From the NCBI GenBank assembly GCA_033558025.1, contig JAUCEF010000007.1, positions 7,812,001 to 7,876,000 of the forward strand: a stretch of 64,000 nt of DNA. The letters run 5' to 3'. Positions 11,965 through 23,310 of this stretch are shown piece after piece. Position 1 is the stretch's first letter, and every line of letters starts with the position of its first letter. This DNA is from Phytophthora sp. 'mugwort'. Taxonomy: Eukaryota; Oomycota; Peronosporomycetes; Peronosporales; Peronosporaceae. Under the pieces are notes generated by a model, which worked only from the letters and a program-made list of their open reading frames with translations, was not told the origin of the DNA and ran no database searches. Position numbers and translations under genes: made by a program.

Positions 11965-14900
11965 CTACGGTCCCTCAATTGAGTGACTCTGCGACGTGTG
12001 AGAATCATATATCGACTCGATGCATTGCTGCTTGGTGTAAAACTTGCAGAAACTGCGGTGAATGGACTTGCCTTCGCTGGCTTGGAGCACCTTAGAATGC
12101 TTGGCAAACTCGCTGTGACGAGCGCGTAGATGCCAAATGTCTTCGTCTTGCTGGTCTATTAACGGGTGCAACTGTGTCTTGTCCGCAATGTATTCCAGCT
12201 CGAGACGTTGCAATCCTGTGCTAGCTGAGTCGTCTTGTGGGGCAACAGTGGATGGAAGTACAGCGTCGTTCGTGAAGCGCAGCATTGTGCGCAGCATACC
12301 AAAGCAGTTTCGGAATTTAGCTGCAGGGTGCACGCTGGAATCGAGGCACGAACTGTCTCCAAAGACCGCGATGCGACCGCCGTAAACGGAGGGAACCTCG
12401 TAAAGACCCAGTACCGGAACATCCGCTAGCGCCTTTTCTGACCCATTCAGGGTCCTCGCACTTTGGTCGACAGCATCAATGTAACCCACGTATCCGCCCA
12501 CGGGGAAGTTCGTAAGGTACGACCCCGACCAGTACGGGAACGACGAATCGTTGCCTGAATCCAGCAGTGATACGCTTGGGCTGTAGATAACACCGTCTCC
12601 GAATGCGATGTGGAAATCGTGCAGCAACTCGTTAATTGCTGGGATATTCGCCCCGCCCGTGATGGCGTGCCATTTACTAAGAGTGCTAGTGTCGAAAAGC
12701 TCGAGTGAGTCCAGCATGCGGTTGTCGTACCAGTCAGCGAACACGATGAGTGACACATTCGAGTACTTGATGGCAGCCTGTAGCGCCACGATTTCGTCCC
12801 GGAAGAATTCTTCTTCGGGGTCAACGACCATGACGACGCCATATTTCCCGAGGTCTAAGCACGAGTACTCAAACGGCAAGATCTCCATGAAGAAACCTTC
12901 ACTGGTCAGGAAGTTCCACATTTGATGATAATTTGTGTGCGGGTGATCGCCCGCTAGGTCCATCAAGTCATGCTGGTTTTCTAGGTTGTCTCGTGGCACA
13001 AATGCAGACGGGTAGGGAATGTTATGGAACTGATCCCACAAAATTCGTTTGGATGCTGGCGGAGTAGGAATAATCTTAATGGTTAGTGGAATGAGGAGTT
13101 CGTTAACATGATCGACGTTTTCCAGTTCGAGCCGCAGCGTTCCTAGAGCAATGCCCTCGAAATCAGCAGCCTTCTCTTTTATCTCGACAAATACGCCAAT
13201 CGAGCCAAAATACGGCCATACCGCGGACGGTGACGTCGTCGAGATCGTCAAGTACTCGCCATTCGTGCCACTTATCCAATGCGGAGGATTTTTTATTCTA
13301 CCGACGAGAGAAGCAGGGTTCATGATTGTCAAATTGACCATAAAAGGCAACGCGCTATGATAAAGTGGCTGTGAGCAGTACGGCCACATGCGGGGACAGT
13401 CCGTCATGTCAATCCTGTCCGGGAAAGAGCTTGGTTTCAAGATGCTAGGGACTACCTCTATGCCCCTTTGTGTGGCATTTCGCGCGATTTGATATCTCGT
13501 CCATAAACTTTCCACAGCTTCGCTGGCCTTGGAGATGTTAAGCACGCCGTTTCCTTGCTCAAAAATATGATTTCGAACCACATGCTCGGAATCGTGGCGA
13601 GCAACCAGCTTATCAGCACTTTCAAGCAAAATTTGCTTCACCGATGCTGGGTTCAATAAGCTCCATCTTTCCTCAGCAGGAATCATGGACGCTAGTACTG
13701 CTATTGATGCCGAAACGATTGGCGCGGACGCACTGGTCCCTGAGAGCACCTTACATCCACCGGAGGCATCGGCCCCAGGAACATCTTCAGCAAGAGTGAC
13801 AACATCGGGTTTCACACGGCCAGACCCAAACGGAAGCTCCCACGTTGTCATACCACGTGATGAAAACTCTGCGATTTCGTTAGTTTTCGTAATCCCGCCT
13901 ACACCAATGACTTCTGCTTGATCAGCTGGATTAGAAAGCAAGCCATAATGGGGTCCATCATTGCCGACTGCAGATACCTAACGGCGACAGCAGATCTGGT
14001 TAGTTCATTGTTCTCTGAATAAAAAAAAACAATATAAAAGCCGTACCAGAATAATACCATGCGCCGCCAATTCTTGCACTTTATCAACAAATGGCTGGTC
14101 CTGAAAATCTGGTCCTCCTGTACTCAAATTCAGCACATTAATTCTCTTGAAAAGCGCATAATTAAACGCATCGAGATACCACGACGTGAACGAAAGCTGC
14201 TCTCCAGTAAACATCCGGAACACGAATAGTTCCGCTTCCGGTGCGATACCTGGACACTTTGGATCTGTGCCACTGATCACGCCGGCAACAAACGTCCCAT
14301 GGCCCACTGAGTCCGCGTTCTTCGGTTCGTGTGTCCAATTTATCTTTTCCTTGACATTTGTCATCTTCGCCGATGACAACCCCGTATCAAAAATGCCTAC
14401 TTTCACTCCCTGTCCCTTGAACCCACGCTCCCAGAGCTCTCTTACCCTTAAATCGTCCACTAACAGTGTCGGCTCCTTCCTCAATCCGAACAGCTTTCTC
14501 TCCGGCTCATTTATCGTCCGTTTGTTTGCCACAGTCTGCAATTTGTGTGCATGTCGTCGCTGTTCATTTAGCTCCAATAACTTAACGTTCCTGTACTCTT
14601 TGTTCACTTCGATAGCTTTAATCAACTCCGAAGCATTGTAGTGTTGCATTTGTCCTTCAGAACCATGACAAACATTCTCTGCTAGCGCAGTTGCATGTGC
14701 TGGGGATGTCTCCAGTCCACAGGAAAATATGCGCAACACGACAAAGTCTGTGGGCGCTTGTTGCGCGAATTCAGAGCGTCCGGCGATCTCCAGCCCATAA
14801 TCAGATGCTGCGGAGCTGACGCAGCTGCTAACGATCTGTTCCTGTGACTCCAATGCGTCGTAACTGCGTAATTGCACAATGTATTCCTGTGTCAATGAAT

Positions 14901-15078
14901 TCTCGTAGAATTGACAAAGCTTTGACTGCGGCTGCGTGGCGCCAGAGACAGGTAAGAACGACAAAACGGGCATCACTAGCAGCACAGAGATCCCAGCTAT
15001 CCCCCGATGTATCGCACCCCACCACGCAAAGTCTGTGAGCCCTGCGCGGGACCTGAACCGGAGCGTCTTGCGGCCCAT
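11965..15078 (-). CDS. MBTPS1: Site-1 protease (SKI-1/S1P), subtilisin-like proprotein convertase
   Basis: Exons 15078-14047 and 13977-11965 give 1014 residues, similar to animal and plant S1P. S1P is a Golgi serine protease that cleaves membrane-bound transcription factors and other precursors in the lumen. The start has a basic stretch and a hydrophobic signal or anchor (IAGISVLLVMPVLSFLPVSG). The catalytic triad is complete: Asp in GIFDTGLS, His in GHGTFVAGV and Ser in SGTSASAP, with the oxyanion Asn in SAVGNDGPHYG. The S1P-specific blocks YALFKRINVLNLSTGGPD and EVIGVGGIT are present. The intron lies between HGIIL and VSAVGND, in phase 0. No C-terminal transmembrane helix is visible, unlike animal S1P. 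The start is 141 bp from the divergent GGCT-like gene. Confidence 0.93.
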
Positions 15079-15198
15079 ATCGCGCCAGTCATAAAACAAC
15101 TGTGCTGACGTGTATTTTTTATCGAGGTGAAGCGGGAATGATGGTCTCTTACTGAAACCAAGATTGCATGTTTAGAATCAGATTTTACCAAGAGTCTG

Positions 15199-15219
15199 AT
15201 TCCACTTCATTTTGACAAA
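15199..15219 (+). promoter_or_regulatory. Possible oomycete initiator (Inr-like) element upstream of the GGCT-like gene
   Basis: The sequence TTCCACTTCATTTTGACAAA lies directly before the ATG at 15220. Its core resembles the published oomycete initiator consensus (pyrimidine-CA-pyrimidine-T rich, followed by T-rich bases), with one mismatch by my reading. It sits in the 141-bp gap between two divergent genes. This is a pattern match only. Confidence 0.3.
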
Positions 15220-16310
15220 ATGGTGACAATCGTCGGCTTCGGCTCGCTCCTGTCCGGTAAATAGCGTGCATTTCGCTCTATGGGGCGGGTAACTTTCAAT
15301 GATTATATTACGTTGTGACAGAGGTATCGGCGCGCTCGACTTTCGGCGCTGGCGTGCACAACTTCCGCCTGGCGACGGTGCTAAACTACCGTCGCGTATT
15401 CGCGCACCCGGCCTCCATCTTCTTCCAGCGAGGCATCGCCACGCTCGAGACGAAGGTTCAACGCTTAAATGTCTAAACTTTTGCATTTCATGTGGCAAAA
15501 AAGAGTGTTGGTGATAATTTCCACTTATGACAGGAAATGGCGAGTTTGTCCACCGAGCCGGCGCCTGGGTGCAAGTTTCTAGCAAGCGTGTTCGACATTC
15601 CCGAGGAGCTGCTACCGGACTTTTACGAGCGTGAAGAGGAGTTCAAGATCATTAGTGTCAAGGTCCAGGAGCTGGACGGAAGCGGTGGAGCTGAGGTGCG
15701 TTGGAAAGTACTTAAATGGATAATATATTGGGAAATGGACAGTAATGAAATTGTTTATGCAGGCGTTGATGTGCACGAGGTGGAGCGACGAAGAGTACAT
15801 ATCCAAACGGTAGGGAACTACAGCTACGTAGTCACTGCACGCAGTGGCAACTAATGAGATGGTGTGCTCTGTTACGCAGTGGACAGGAGACTTTTGACTC
15901 CAAGTACAAGGCCTACGGGCTGGACACGATTTGGGGATGGGACGCCAACAGCGGAATCCTTCCGTGTCGGGTACGAGTGGACATTTTCTGCAAATTTAGC
16001 AACACTGGTAGCAAACTGATCGCAAAAGTGTCTGTGAAATTCGCTCGTGGATATTCAGGTGTATCTACGTCACTGTCTGCTGGCTGTCAAGAAGCTTGGA
16101 CAGGTGTGTTTGCTGCACATCGATATCGTGTGAAGGGGCTTGCGTTGACTCCACCGTTGTTGGTTGTTACTGCAGGACGTGTACGATGATTTTGTCGCTA
16201 CGACGTATCTTGGTGATCGTACAACTACAATCTTGGGGTACATCGAAGCCAACCCGTCTATCATGCTCGAACGTCCTCCTCCCCATCTCGTTGATCGGTA
16301 CAGTGGATAA
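15220..16310 (+). CDS. Gamma-glutamylcyclotransferase-like protein, 7 exons
   Basis: Exons 15220-15256, 15322-15455, 15534-15695, 15763-15809, 15880-15970, 16059-16103 and 16176-16310 join in one frame to give 216 residues. The N-terminal VTIVGFGSLLS matches the GxGSLL-type substrate loop of the GGCT/AIG2 fold, followed by a barrel-like block (HNFRLATVLNYRRVF). Members open gamma-glutamyl bonds to release 5-oxoproline, or serve related glutathione-linked reactions. The later exons (LPCRVYLRHCLLAVKKLG and the segment starting DVYDDFVATTYLGDR) resemble uncharacterised eukaryotic relatives more than the classic enzyme. The catalytic Glu cannot be assigned with confidence, so activity is uncertain. 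The many short exons are unusual for this window, but all introns have GT-AG ends and consistent phase. Confidence 0.75.
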
Positions 16311-16696
16311 ATGCTGCTAGCGCCCTGAAAAAATCCCACTTTGTGCAAACCGAAGTGGCCACTGCTGTATCTCGAGCTGAAAGAACTCTTTCTTCTCATA
16401 ACTTACAGTATTGACCTTCCATACTGTACTAGCGCTTGTGCCCTCATGGTTTAAAGTAAGTTTGTCGTGTGTTTTGGTGGCAATACCCCAATCGTGCACA
16501 AGATGCGTCTCGCGATGCTATTGCTGCAATCCGTTGTAAATACGTTGTTGGTCTGTTGAAGTCAAGTGGCCAGATCATCGAAATGCGGGAAACGTGAAAC
16601 TTCTTGCGACGGTTCCCATTTCATTGGTTTCATTAATTGTAGGCTTCACTCGTCGATTTCCAGTGCCATCGTCGGAGCACACAGCGCCGCTGAACA

Positions 16697-19600
16697 ATGA
16701 GGATTTCTGATGCCTCACATCACCTCAAGAAGACCTCGTTGTGGGAGAATGAAAACCAACCTGACGCGGAGACTGATCTTACAACGCCAGATATTCTTAG
16801 CAAGGCAACAGCTACTATTCGAGCTAGTTTTGGAGCGAATAACCCACAGGACATTTGGGACGCCTTAGGGCTACATCTACAGAAGCAGCTTGTGCAGCGG
16901 AATGCCGTCAAAATCACGGATTTTGGCATGTTTGGAATTAACGAGAACGATGAACCAATTTTTGTTCAAGACCCAGTGTTTCTTCACATGACGCGACTAT
17001 GTTTGGCTTCACGAAAGCATGGCAACCGCATACAGCCAGTTTTAGCGCAAAGTGCAAGCGTTGCGAGCATCGATCTAAGTGAACTTACCGCCGAATATTT
17101 GCAAAACTGCAGTAAAGACCTAGTGAAATCGGTGATTTTAAGTGTGCTGGCATGTGTGGCTGGGTGGGCCAAAGATGGTCAGGAGATGCGATTGAGCTTT
17201 CTTCCAGTTGGTGAGTGGATTTGCGACGGTGACAGTGTGGAGGTGAAATTCTCGGAATCTTTTTGCAAGGAGTTAAAAATTAACAAAATGAAGCCAAATG
17301 TAGAGGAGGAAGGGACCCACAGTGTCTCAATGGAGGATAATCACAATCACAACGTCAATAACCAGATTTTTGAGGATCAAGATCAAGCTGGTTATCAGTC
17401 CACTGTCTCTCCTCGCTCAACGCGTAATGTTGAAGGTATCAAGAAGTTGAATTCTCATTTGCCAAATGGAAAACTCGCTGTGGCTGCTTCCCTGTCCGAT
17501 ATAAAGGAAGCGGTAACAAGAAATGGATCCCCGGTTAGCCGCTCTCGATACAAACTACGCGCACCAACCTCCTCATCAATAGCAAAGCAGCTACCACCTC
17601 ATGGTCAGCGACGCAATCGAGCCGACGCTAAAGCAAAGGGACCCAATAGCAACAGCAGCACGAAGGCAACTCATGAACAATTGCTTCGTAATAGTCGAGC
17701 TATGCATCCAAATCGTGCGTTTGCATCACCAGCAATCAATTCATGTGAACTGGAAGCTGCTGCCAAAGAAATTGTCGATGCGGTGAAAAACTCTCGCCCT
17801 GTGGCATCCAGTTCTCGAGCTTGCGAAGTCAACAAGCGTTCCAGGTCTGCTTCGCAGCTTACGGCACAGCATATGGAAATTATCAGTCGTTTGCGTAAGA
17901 GACTCAGCAACCGAAGAAGCAAATTAATGCAGGGGCTCAATGCGGTAGTGGCCGTCTTGAGTCCTTTCAAGACTGGTGTCATATCGTCTACTGAGCTCAG
18001 TCTATCACTGCGAAAACAAGGTATCAAAATCTCATCAGCCGAGCTAAAAGAGATTGCAGTAGTTTGCGCTCACGAAAAGCGAGGATACGTAGACACCCGT
18101 AAACTTCTCGACGCCCTTCGAGGGCCACCGCTAAGTGCCGCAAGACTGGACCTGGTGGCAAGGGTTTTCCATCAAATGGATCCAGCCTGTTCTGGATCTG
18201 TGCATATTGACGAATTAATCAAGCATTATGACGTGAGTTTTCTGCCGCAAGTACGAGACGGAAAGCAGAGTAGGTTGGAAGCTCTCTCTGCATTTCTTCA
18301 AGGATGGGCCTGCCTTAATAATGCCGCTACCAACAGTATCACATTAGAAACGTTTACAGAGTATTATCATGTAAGTCTTGTATTGTTCACCTAAATACCT
18401 TTTTCATCCTGACGTTTTATACTGCTATTGTCATCAGAATGTAAGTGCCTGTATCGGTGATGATGCTGACTTCGCGAGGTTAATTCATCAAGCCTGGCGC
18501 ATACCCGAGGAAATTCACGTACACGATGGCCAGTCACGTGTGGAGGAAAGCAGCAAGAACGTGTCACTTACGACCTCCGCTGGGGCACCGGAAGAATTTT
18601 TGCCATCTTTCGGTACAACTGAAAATATTTTACCTGCTGCAAAAAGCGTCACTGGGATTAAAGCGATTAAAGAAGAAGTTTGTCCAAGCGAGGCGTGGTC
18701 GTATCTCCGTACGCTACTATTATCCCCGCATCGTCACCAAGATGGAGTCCAAAGCTGGCCAACTCTGGATAATATGTGTTGTCGTTTGGGGGCAAACCGC
18801 GTGTTGGGGGACGGGAATGAGACAATGAACATCAAAGCATTTGCTTACGCGCTGGTTTTACTGGACAAGCGGCTGCAGTACAAGAACGCGTACCAGCTGG
18901 CGTACTTCGTGGCTACCCATTGTGGTAAAGGACTTGGGGGTAGCGATACTATCGTCCTTCTATCGCTTTACCGACTGCTTGTGATTAATCCGGACGAGCC
19001 CTCGACCAAAGAACCATCGGTGGACTACAACTACGTTGAGTATTGCGCGTCCAGAGCTATCGAGAGGATTCGTGAGCGCGTGAAAGGGTTTCATGCCAGC
19101 AACAACAAAGCTGGCTGTTCTTCCCTCGTGGATCTCACTACTTTGGAAAAGTGTTTGCAGGTTTCAATCTCCAATGGCGACTCACTTTTGTTGAAATACG
19201 AGTTGAGAAGCGGTCTCCAAAAGGTTGGCATCGATATCACCTATCAGGATCTGGATTACCTCTTTGCCTACTTTGACAACGATCGTCAGGGCTTCATCAA
19301 CTATAAAGCGTTCATGGAGGCATTACGTAGTCCTTCAAGTGCTCTACCCAAGCGACCAGAAAAGGCAGTAACCACACCCGATTATGCTCTGGCGAGTACT
19401 TCTGCTCACGTCCAGCCTTCAACCAATTGGGCTACATCTGTGCCGTCTCAGCCAGTACGACTAAGGAGGCAGCTCATCTCTCGAGAGCCGCAGCCTAACT
19501 TCCGTCGCCGAAATCTCATTCATCGAGCAATCTGGGACCAGACCGCGAGACCAACAGCCACCGACGCGGCGGGGAACCTCCATAACCTCGAGATCGAGCG

Positions 19601-19799
19601 ACGACGTCGCTACCGAGCAGCGCAGTTGATCCAGACGACGTTTCGAGGATTTCGAGCGCGTCAGATTGTAGCCCAAATCCGCCGCCGACTGACCGCCAAG
19701 AATTATCACTCCAAGGCTCTGGCTCAGGAGCACCAGCAGTGGCTTGTGAACAAGAAGAAAACCTATAGAACAGCACAACCCACTGCGTACAGCTTTTAG
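16697..19799 (+). CDS. CCDC81-like HU-domain protein with EF-hands and IQ motif
   Basis: Exons 16697-18370 and 18438-19799 encode 1011 residues. The N-terminal about 200 residues match the tandem HU-like domains of CCDC81, a centrosome and basal-body protein: IWDALGLHLQKQLVQRNAVKITDFGMFGIN, then SVILSVLACVAGWAKDG. A Ser/Asn-rich middle follows, then helical EF-hand-type repeats (FHQMDPACSGSVHIDEL; YLFAYFDNDRQGFINYKAFMEAL). The second of these has a plausible calcium loop, the first a less regular one. Near the C-terminus is an IQ-like calmodulin site (AAQLIQTTFRGFRAR). The inference is a microtubule or basal-body scaffold responding to calcium, in keeping with flagellated zoospores. The intron splits YYH from NVSACIG in phase 0. 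Confidence 0.82.
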
Positions 19800-20753
19800 T
19801 AGTGAAGCGTTTTTTTAATTTTATGATGATTTTTTGGTACACAATGAAGTACATTAACAGGCAACGAATGTGCCGGTGGAATTAGCTTCACAGGCCCATT
19901 CCAACGCGGCCGCTCAGAAATTATGCAGGGCAAATCTCCTGATCGCGATTCACCACAAGGACGACATAGCCGCCCAGACTGTGCCTTAGGCAAGGCCTGC
20001 CCTTTTTTAAGTTGTTTGGGCCGAAGCTGCGTCCACGCCTATACAAGGAACTGCCGCAGTTGTACGTACGGGTGTTAGTCGTGCAGTTCTACTTGAAGTT
20101 ATAATGTGGCCATTTTCGTTTATAAAGGGCACACAGTTGATTTATTTGAATAAAGGTGTTAATACCAATTTTGCGAAATTCTGAAGTGGCTACACGTGCT
20201 TTTAACGTAAGTGTTGCAAAATGCTTTTGTCGTTGACTTGGCATTTGTAAGGGACCACCGTCCACAAAGCTCATATGTGACGACCCTTCATATTTGCGAA
20301 TTGCTGAGAATTCAGACAAGTTCCTCTCAATGAATTCACTTCGTGAAGCCATATACTTAGGATTATCATCTCAGCAAAGCATGGTACTGCCTTCGTTTTG
20401 AGTTAGCAGCGACCTTTGCAACGCAGAGTGCTCCATAGAAATAAACATTCGCAGAGAGCAACGGTGCTGCTGCTGAAAATGAAGGGGCGACCCTTCATCT
20501 TCAAGAGTACCCGTGTATCTCGTTTAAGTTTAAATAACCCCCTTTTCGGCCAATAAAATTGAATCTCTAAATATGGGGCTGGGGATCAACTTGACTTTTG
20601 TATGGGGCCCGCAGCTTCAACTGACACAAATCACCCGTTTAGAAATGGTACAGCTGAGTTAGAAAAAAAGAACACGAAGCACCAGCACGCAGCAAAGGAA
20701 GCCACATCCGCGGCTCCTGCTGGGCTGTATCCGGGCTGTGGCGCTTGCCAGTG
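19800..20753. other. Start of repeat island, no confident gene
   Basis: After the CCDC81-like gene the sequence becomes AT-richer and loses long coding frames. A minus-strand frame at 20089-20352 (87 residues, starting MASRSEFIERNLSEF) has an ATG but no recognisable family. It could be a transposon remnant. Nothing else is supported. Confidence 0.5.
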
Positions 20754-21105
20754 GAAGCCAAGGGCGTTGCTGGGTCAACGTGCTCGCAAAGGAAGCCAAG
20801 GACGGTGACGTCGGGGTGCCTGCCAATGGAAGCCAAGAGAGCGGCCATATTTGATGTTGGCTCGACGAAGCAATGGCGCCGCAGCCGCAACCAGGCTGTG
20901 GTGCTGGCGTAACGAAGCCAAGAGCGTCGTCCTTCTCTGGAGCTGCCAAATAAGACAAGGAACGGCTGCGCAAGGGTACATATCAACGGAAGCCAAGGGT
21001 GCAGTCGTGTAGTGGTGCCTGCAGAAGCCAAGGGCGTTGCTGTGTCAACGTACTAAGCCAAGGACACAGCTATGCTGTGATTCTGGCACAACGAAGTCAA
21101 GGATG
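20754..21105. repeat. Degenerate interspersed tandem repeat with GAAGCCAAGG core
   Basis: The core AAGCCAAG recurs at about 20755, 20793, 20830, 20915, 20990, 21025 and 21054, with a variant (AAGTCAAGG) near 21094. Spacing is irregular, about 30-85 bp. Two copies share a longer unit reading AAGCCAAGGGCGTTGCTG followed by GTCAACGT (about 20755 and 21025). This looks like an aged minisatellite. Confidence 0.7.
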
Positions 21106-21399
21106 CAGTCGTGCTGGGGTTCTCCAGACGGTGAAGCTGTGTGTGTATTTTGGGTCCCGCGCGTAGTGTGTTGGATTGGGGGGGGGGCAGTTCGACATTG
21201 AATGTTTGAGACCCCTCCCCTGAAGTCCGTTGAAGGTGTGTCGTTAAGACGGTCTTGTCGATATTGGAGAGAAGGCCGAATATTTGCATTTGGGAGATGA
21301 CGGGCCCGATTGATTGCAGTGGGGTAATAGCAGAGGATACTTTTGTAGTCAATGAATGCATTACTGACATAATAATGATTTTGCCTACGACGTTGGTAC

Positions 21400-21960
21400 G
21401 TTTTGGGCACGGTGCGCAGCGCATTGACAATCGAAAAGGTCTCTGTTGTGGCGTCTGTATCGAAATGTCAACCCTTGGAAAGGTGGAATCTCGGCCATGG
21501 AAAAATTTCCTTGCTGCTGTCGTATTTGTCCAGTTGTACTCGTACATTGCGGAGTTTGGTTGGCATGAATGATTTATAAAATCGGCTTTCGTTGCCGCCG
21601 TCCAACGTGTCGACATAAATGCTGCCCCCCCCCGCCCCATCCAGCTTTGTGCGAAATCTGGCTTGGTATCGTCTGTCGGATCGTTCAATTGCGTCATTGG
21701 CATACAGAATTTCGCCGACATACTCGATGATGAACGCCCTCTGAGGAATTCGGTGACTTGATACCACACCGAGGCCGACACGGGATTGCAACAGGTCGAG
21801 AGGGAAGCGTGACTCGAATCGATTGCCGTACGAATCACCAAGCCGGCAATTAATACTGTTGTACCCGTGGCTGTATTTACGTTGACGCAGGAACTCGTAA
21901 GATGAGTTCCCACATTGGAGACGCAGTAGCCTTCGCATTCTCAGTTCTCGTCGTAGTATT
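21400..21960 (-). pseudogene. Frameshifted SET-domain methyltransferase pseudogene
   Basis: On the minus strand the region encodes most of a SET domain: GLGVVSSHRIPQRAFIIEYVGEIL, RYQARF, IYVDTLDGG, then the AdoMet-binding NHS block (INHSCQPNS), normally needed for lysine methylation of histones. The NHS block is in a different frame from the preceding part. The break is at about 21573-21579, where a run of four T's would have to be three to read RFINHSC. A further shift is needed to read the end (FQGLTFRY, then a post-SET-like CQCAA). An AWS-like Cys segment just upstream (ECEGYCVSNVG) is in yet another frame. At least three frame breaks make a working protein very unlikely. Frames open up to about 22358 on the same strand may be its decayed 5' part. 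Confidence 0.75.
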
Positions 21961-22499
21961 CTGGTATAGCAATGGCTGGGTATGGGTGAGATGCCGAGAA
22001 AACACTATTTGTTGATTCTGACAAGTTGAGCAGGCTATGCTTGGGGATCAATGAATTCGTAGTCCCCTCCAATAAAAGGCAATTGGTTTGCGACGCTGCG
22101 TGGTGGGTCTCGTCGCGGAGCGGAACGAATGGCGACAATTTGATGAGAGCGGGCGCCTTGAAACAGACGAATCCAGGCTAAGCGGGCGGGGGAGTCGGCG
22201 TGGGTAATGCATTCCATGGGCTTGCGGTCTGGGTTGGCCGAGTGGTTAAGGTCTCTCTGGTGTAGCATCGCATCGAGGGTTTGAAACAGATAAAATTGTG
22301 AGCCCAGACGAGAAACAAAGTCGAGTAATGAAACCACCCTTTTGCTTTGGGGGCTCATCTGTAGAGATCTATGGCAAAGAAAAGCCGTTGGAGGCAGATG
22401 CTTTCCTTACGTGACTTTAGAAGCCAATTTGTGGGGCTATAGACCGGGGCTTGATAGAAATATTTCCAGTAGAACGGGTACAAAAGCAGACGGTATCTG

Positions 22500-23310
22500 T
22501 GCGGTCACTTTAACATTTCTCGGAACCGACAACGCTGGAGCTGCTTCGAGCTGAAAGAGAGGCGCGGGACGCTGAGGAAGCGCGCCTGCCATTCACCAAC
22601 GTCAATACAATCCGCGGATTCATTGAGACCGAGAAGCCAGCTGCGACCGACAACGTCTCGATTGAGATGTGCTTGCTTGGAGTGAAGGAATTCGAAAAGT
22701 TTGGCGTGCTGAGTTGATAAACCTGTCGGACGAACAAGAGTTTGATGCAGTTGTGATGGAATACGATACGCTCGATACAGCTCGACGTATCAAGTACATC
22801 TTCTGTCTCAAGATGTGGAAGAACCGCAACTAGAGGGTGAACAAATTCAGCTACCGCAAGGGATTCAGCTACCGCTTCGACAAACTTCACTCGCTGACGC
22901 TGATGTACGGAAATCCAGTCGGAAGCTTGCAAATTAGCGATCGCTTGCGCGTGGTACCGTTTCTATGCTCTGGGCTCTGTAGCAAGCACCAGTCAACAGC
23001 AGCCTCCTCGCTGCCCCCGCAATGGATCCACGAGTACGAGCGGCGTTTCTGCAGCACGTACTGGGGTATGCGCTTCATTGCAAGGACCACATGCAACTGT
23101 AGAAGATGCACTGCCAGGCGATGCAGAGAACATCTGTCACGACTCTTCCTCTGCGAAGTCATCGATGAAGCGAAAGACTCGTAAAGATGACGCTAAGGAC
23201 ATCGCCAGTGACAAGGCGTTTAAGTCGCCTTCGAAGAAGACACGCCAAAGCTGCGCAAAGAAGCTCTGTTTTGCGTCGCCTACCAAAATATTAACTAGTC
23301 AGACATAGGC
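22500..23310 (+). pseudogene. Decayed coding remnant of unknown family
   Basis: Plus-strand frames read like protein but are broken by stops and shifts: TLELLRAEREARDAEEARLPF, NLSDEQEFDAVVMEYD, YIFCLKMWKNRN and a Lys/Ser-rich tail ending at 23308. A 13-base segment (ATTCAGCTACCGC) occurs twice 18 bp apart at about 22845 and 22863. I do not recognise the family. It may be host gene debris or part of a transposon. Confidence 0.4.

Noticed and set aside
22231..22292. tRNA-like A-box (TTGGCCGAGTGGTTAAGG) and B-box-like GGTTTGAAAC 43 bp later, suggesting a tRNA or SINE
   Set aside because: No acceptor or anticodon stems can be paired and the B-box has mismatches. The stretch also lies in a minus-strand frame upstream of the SET remnant, so I treat it as chance.
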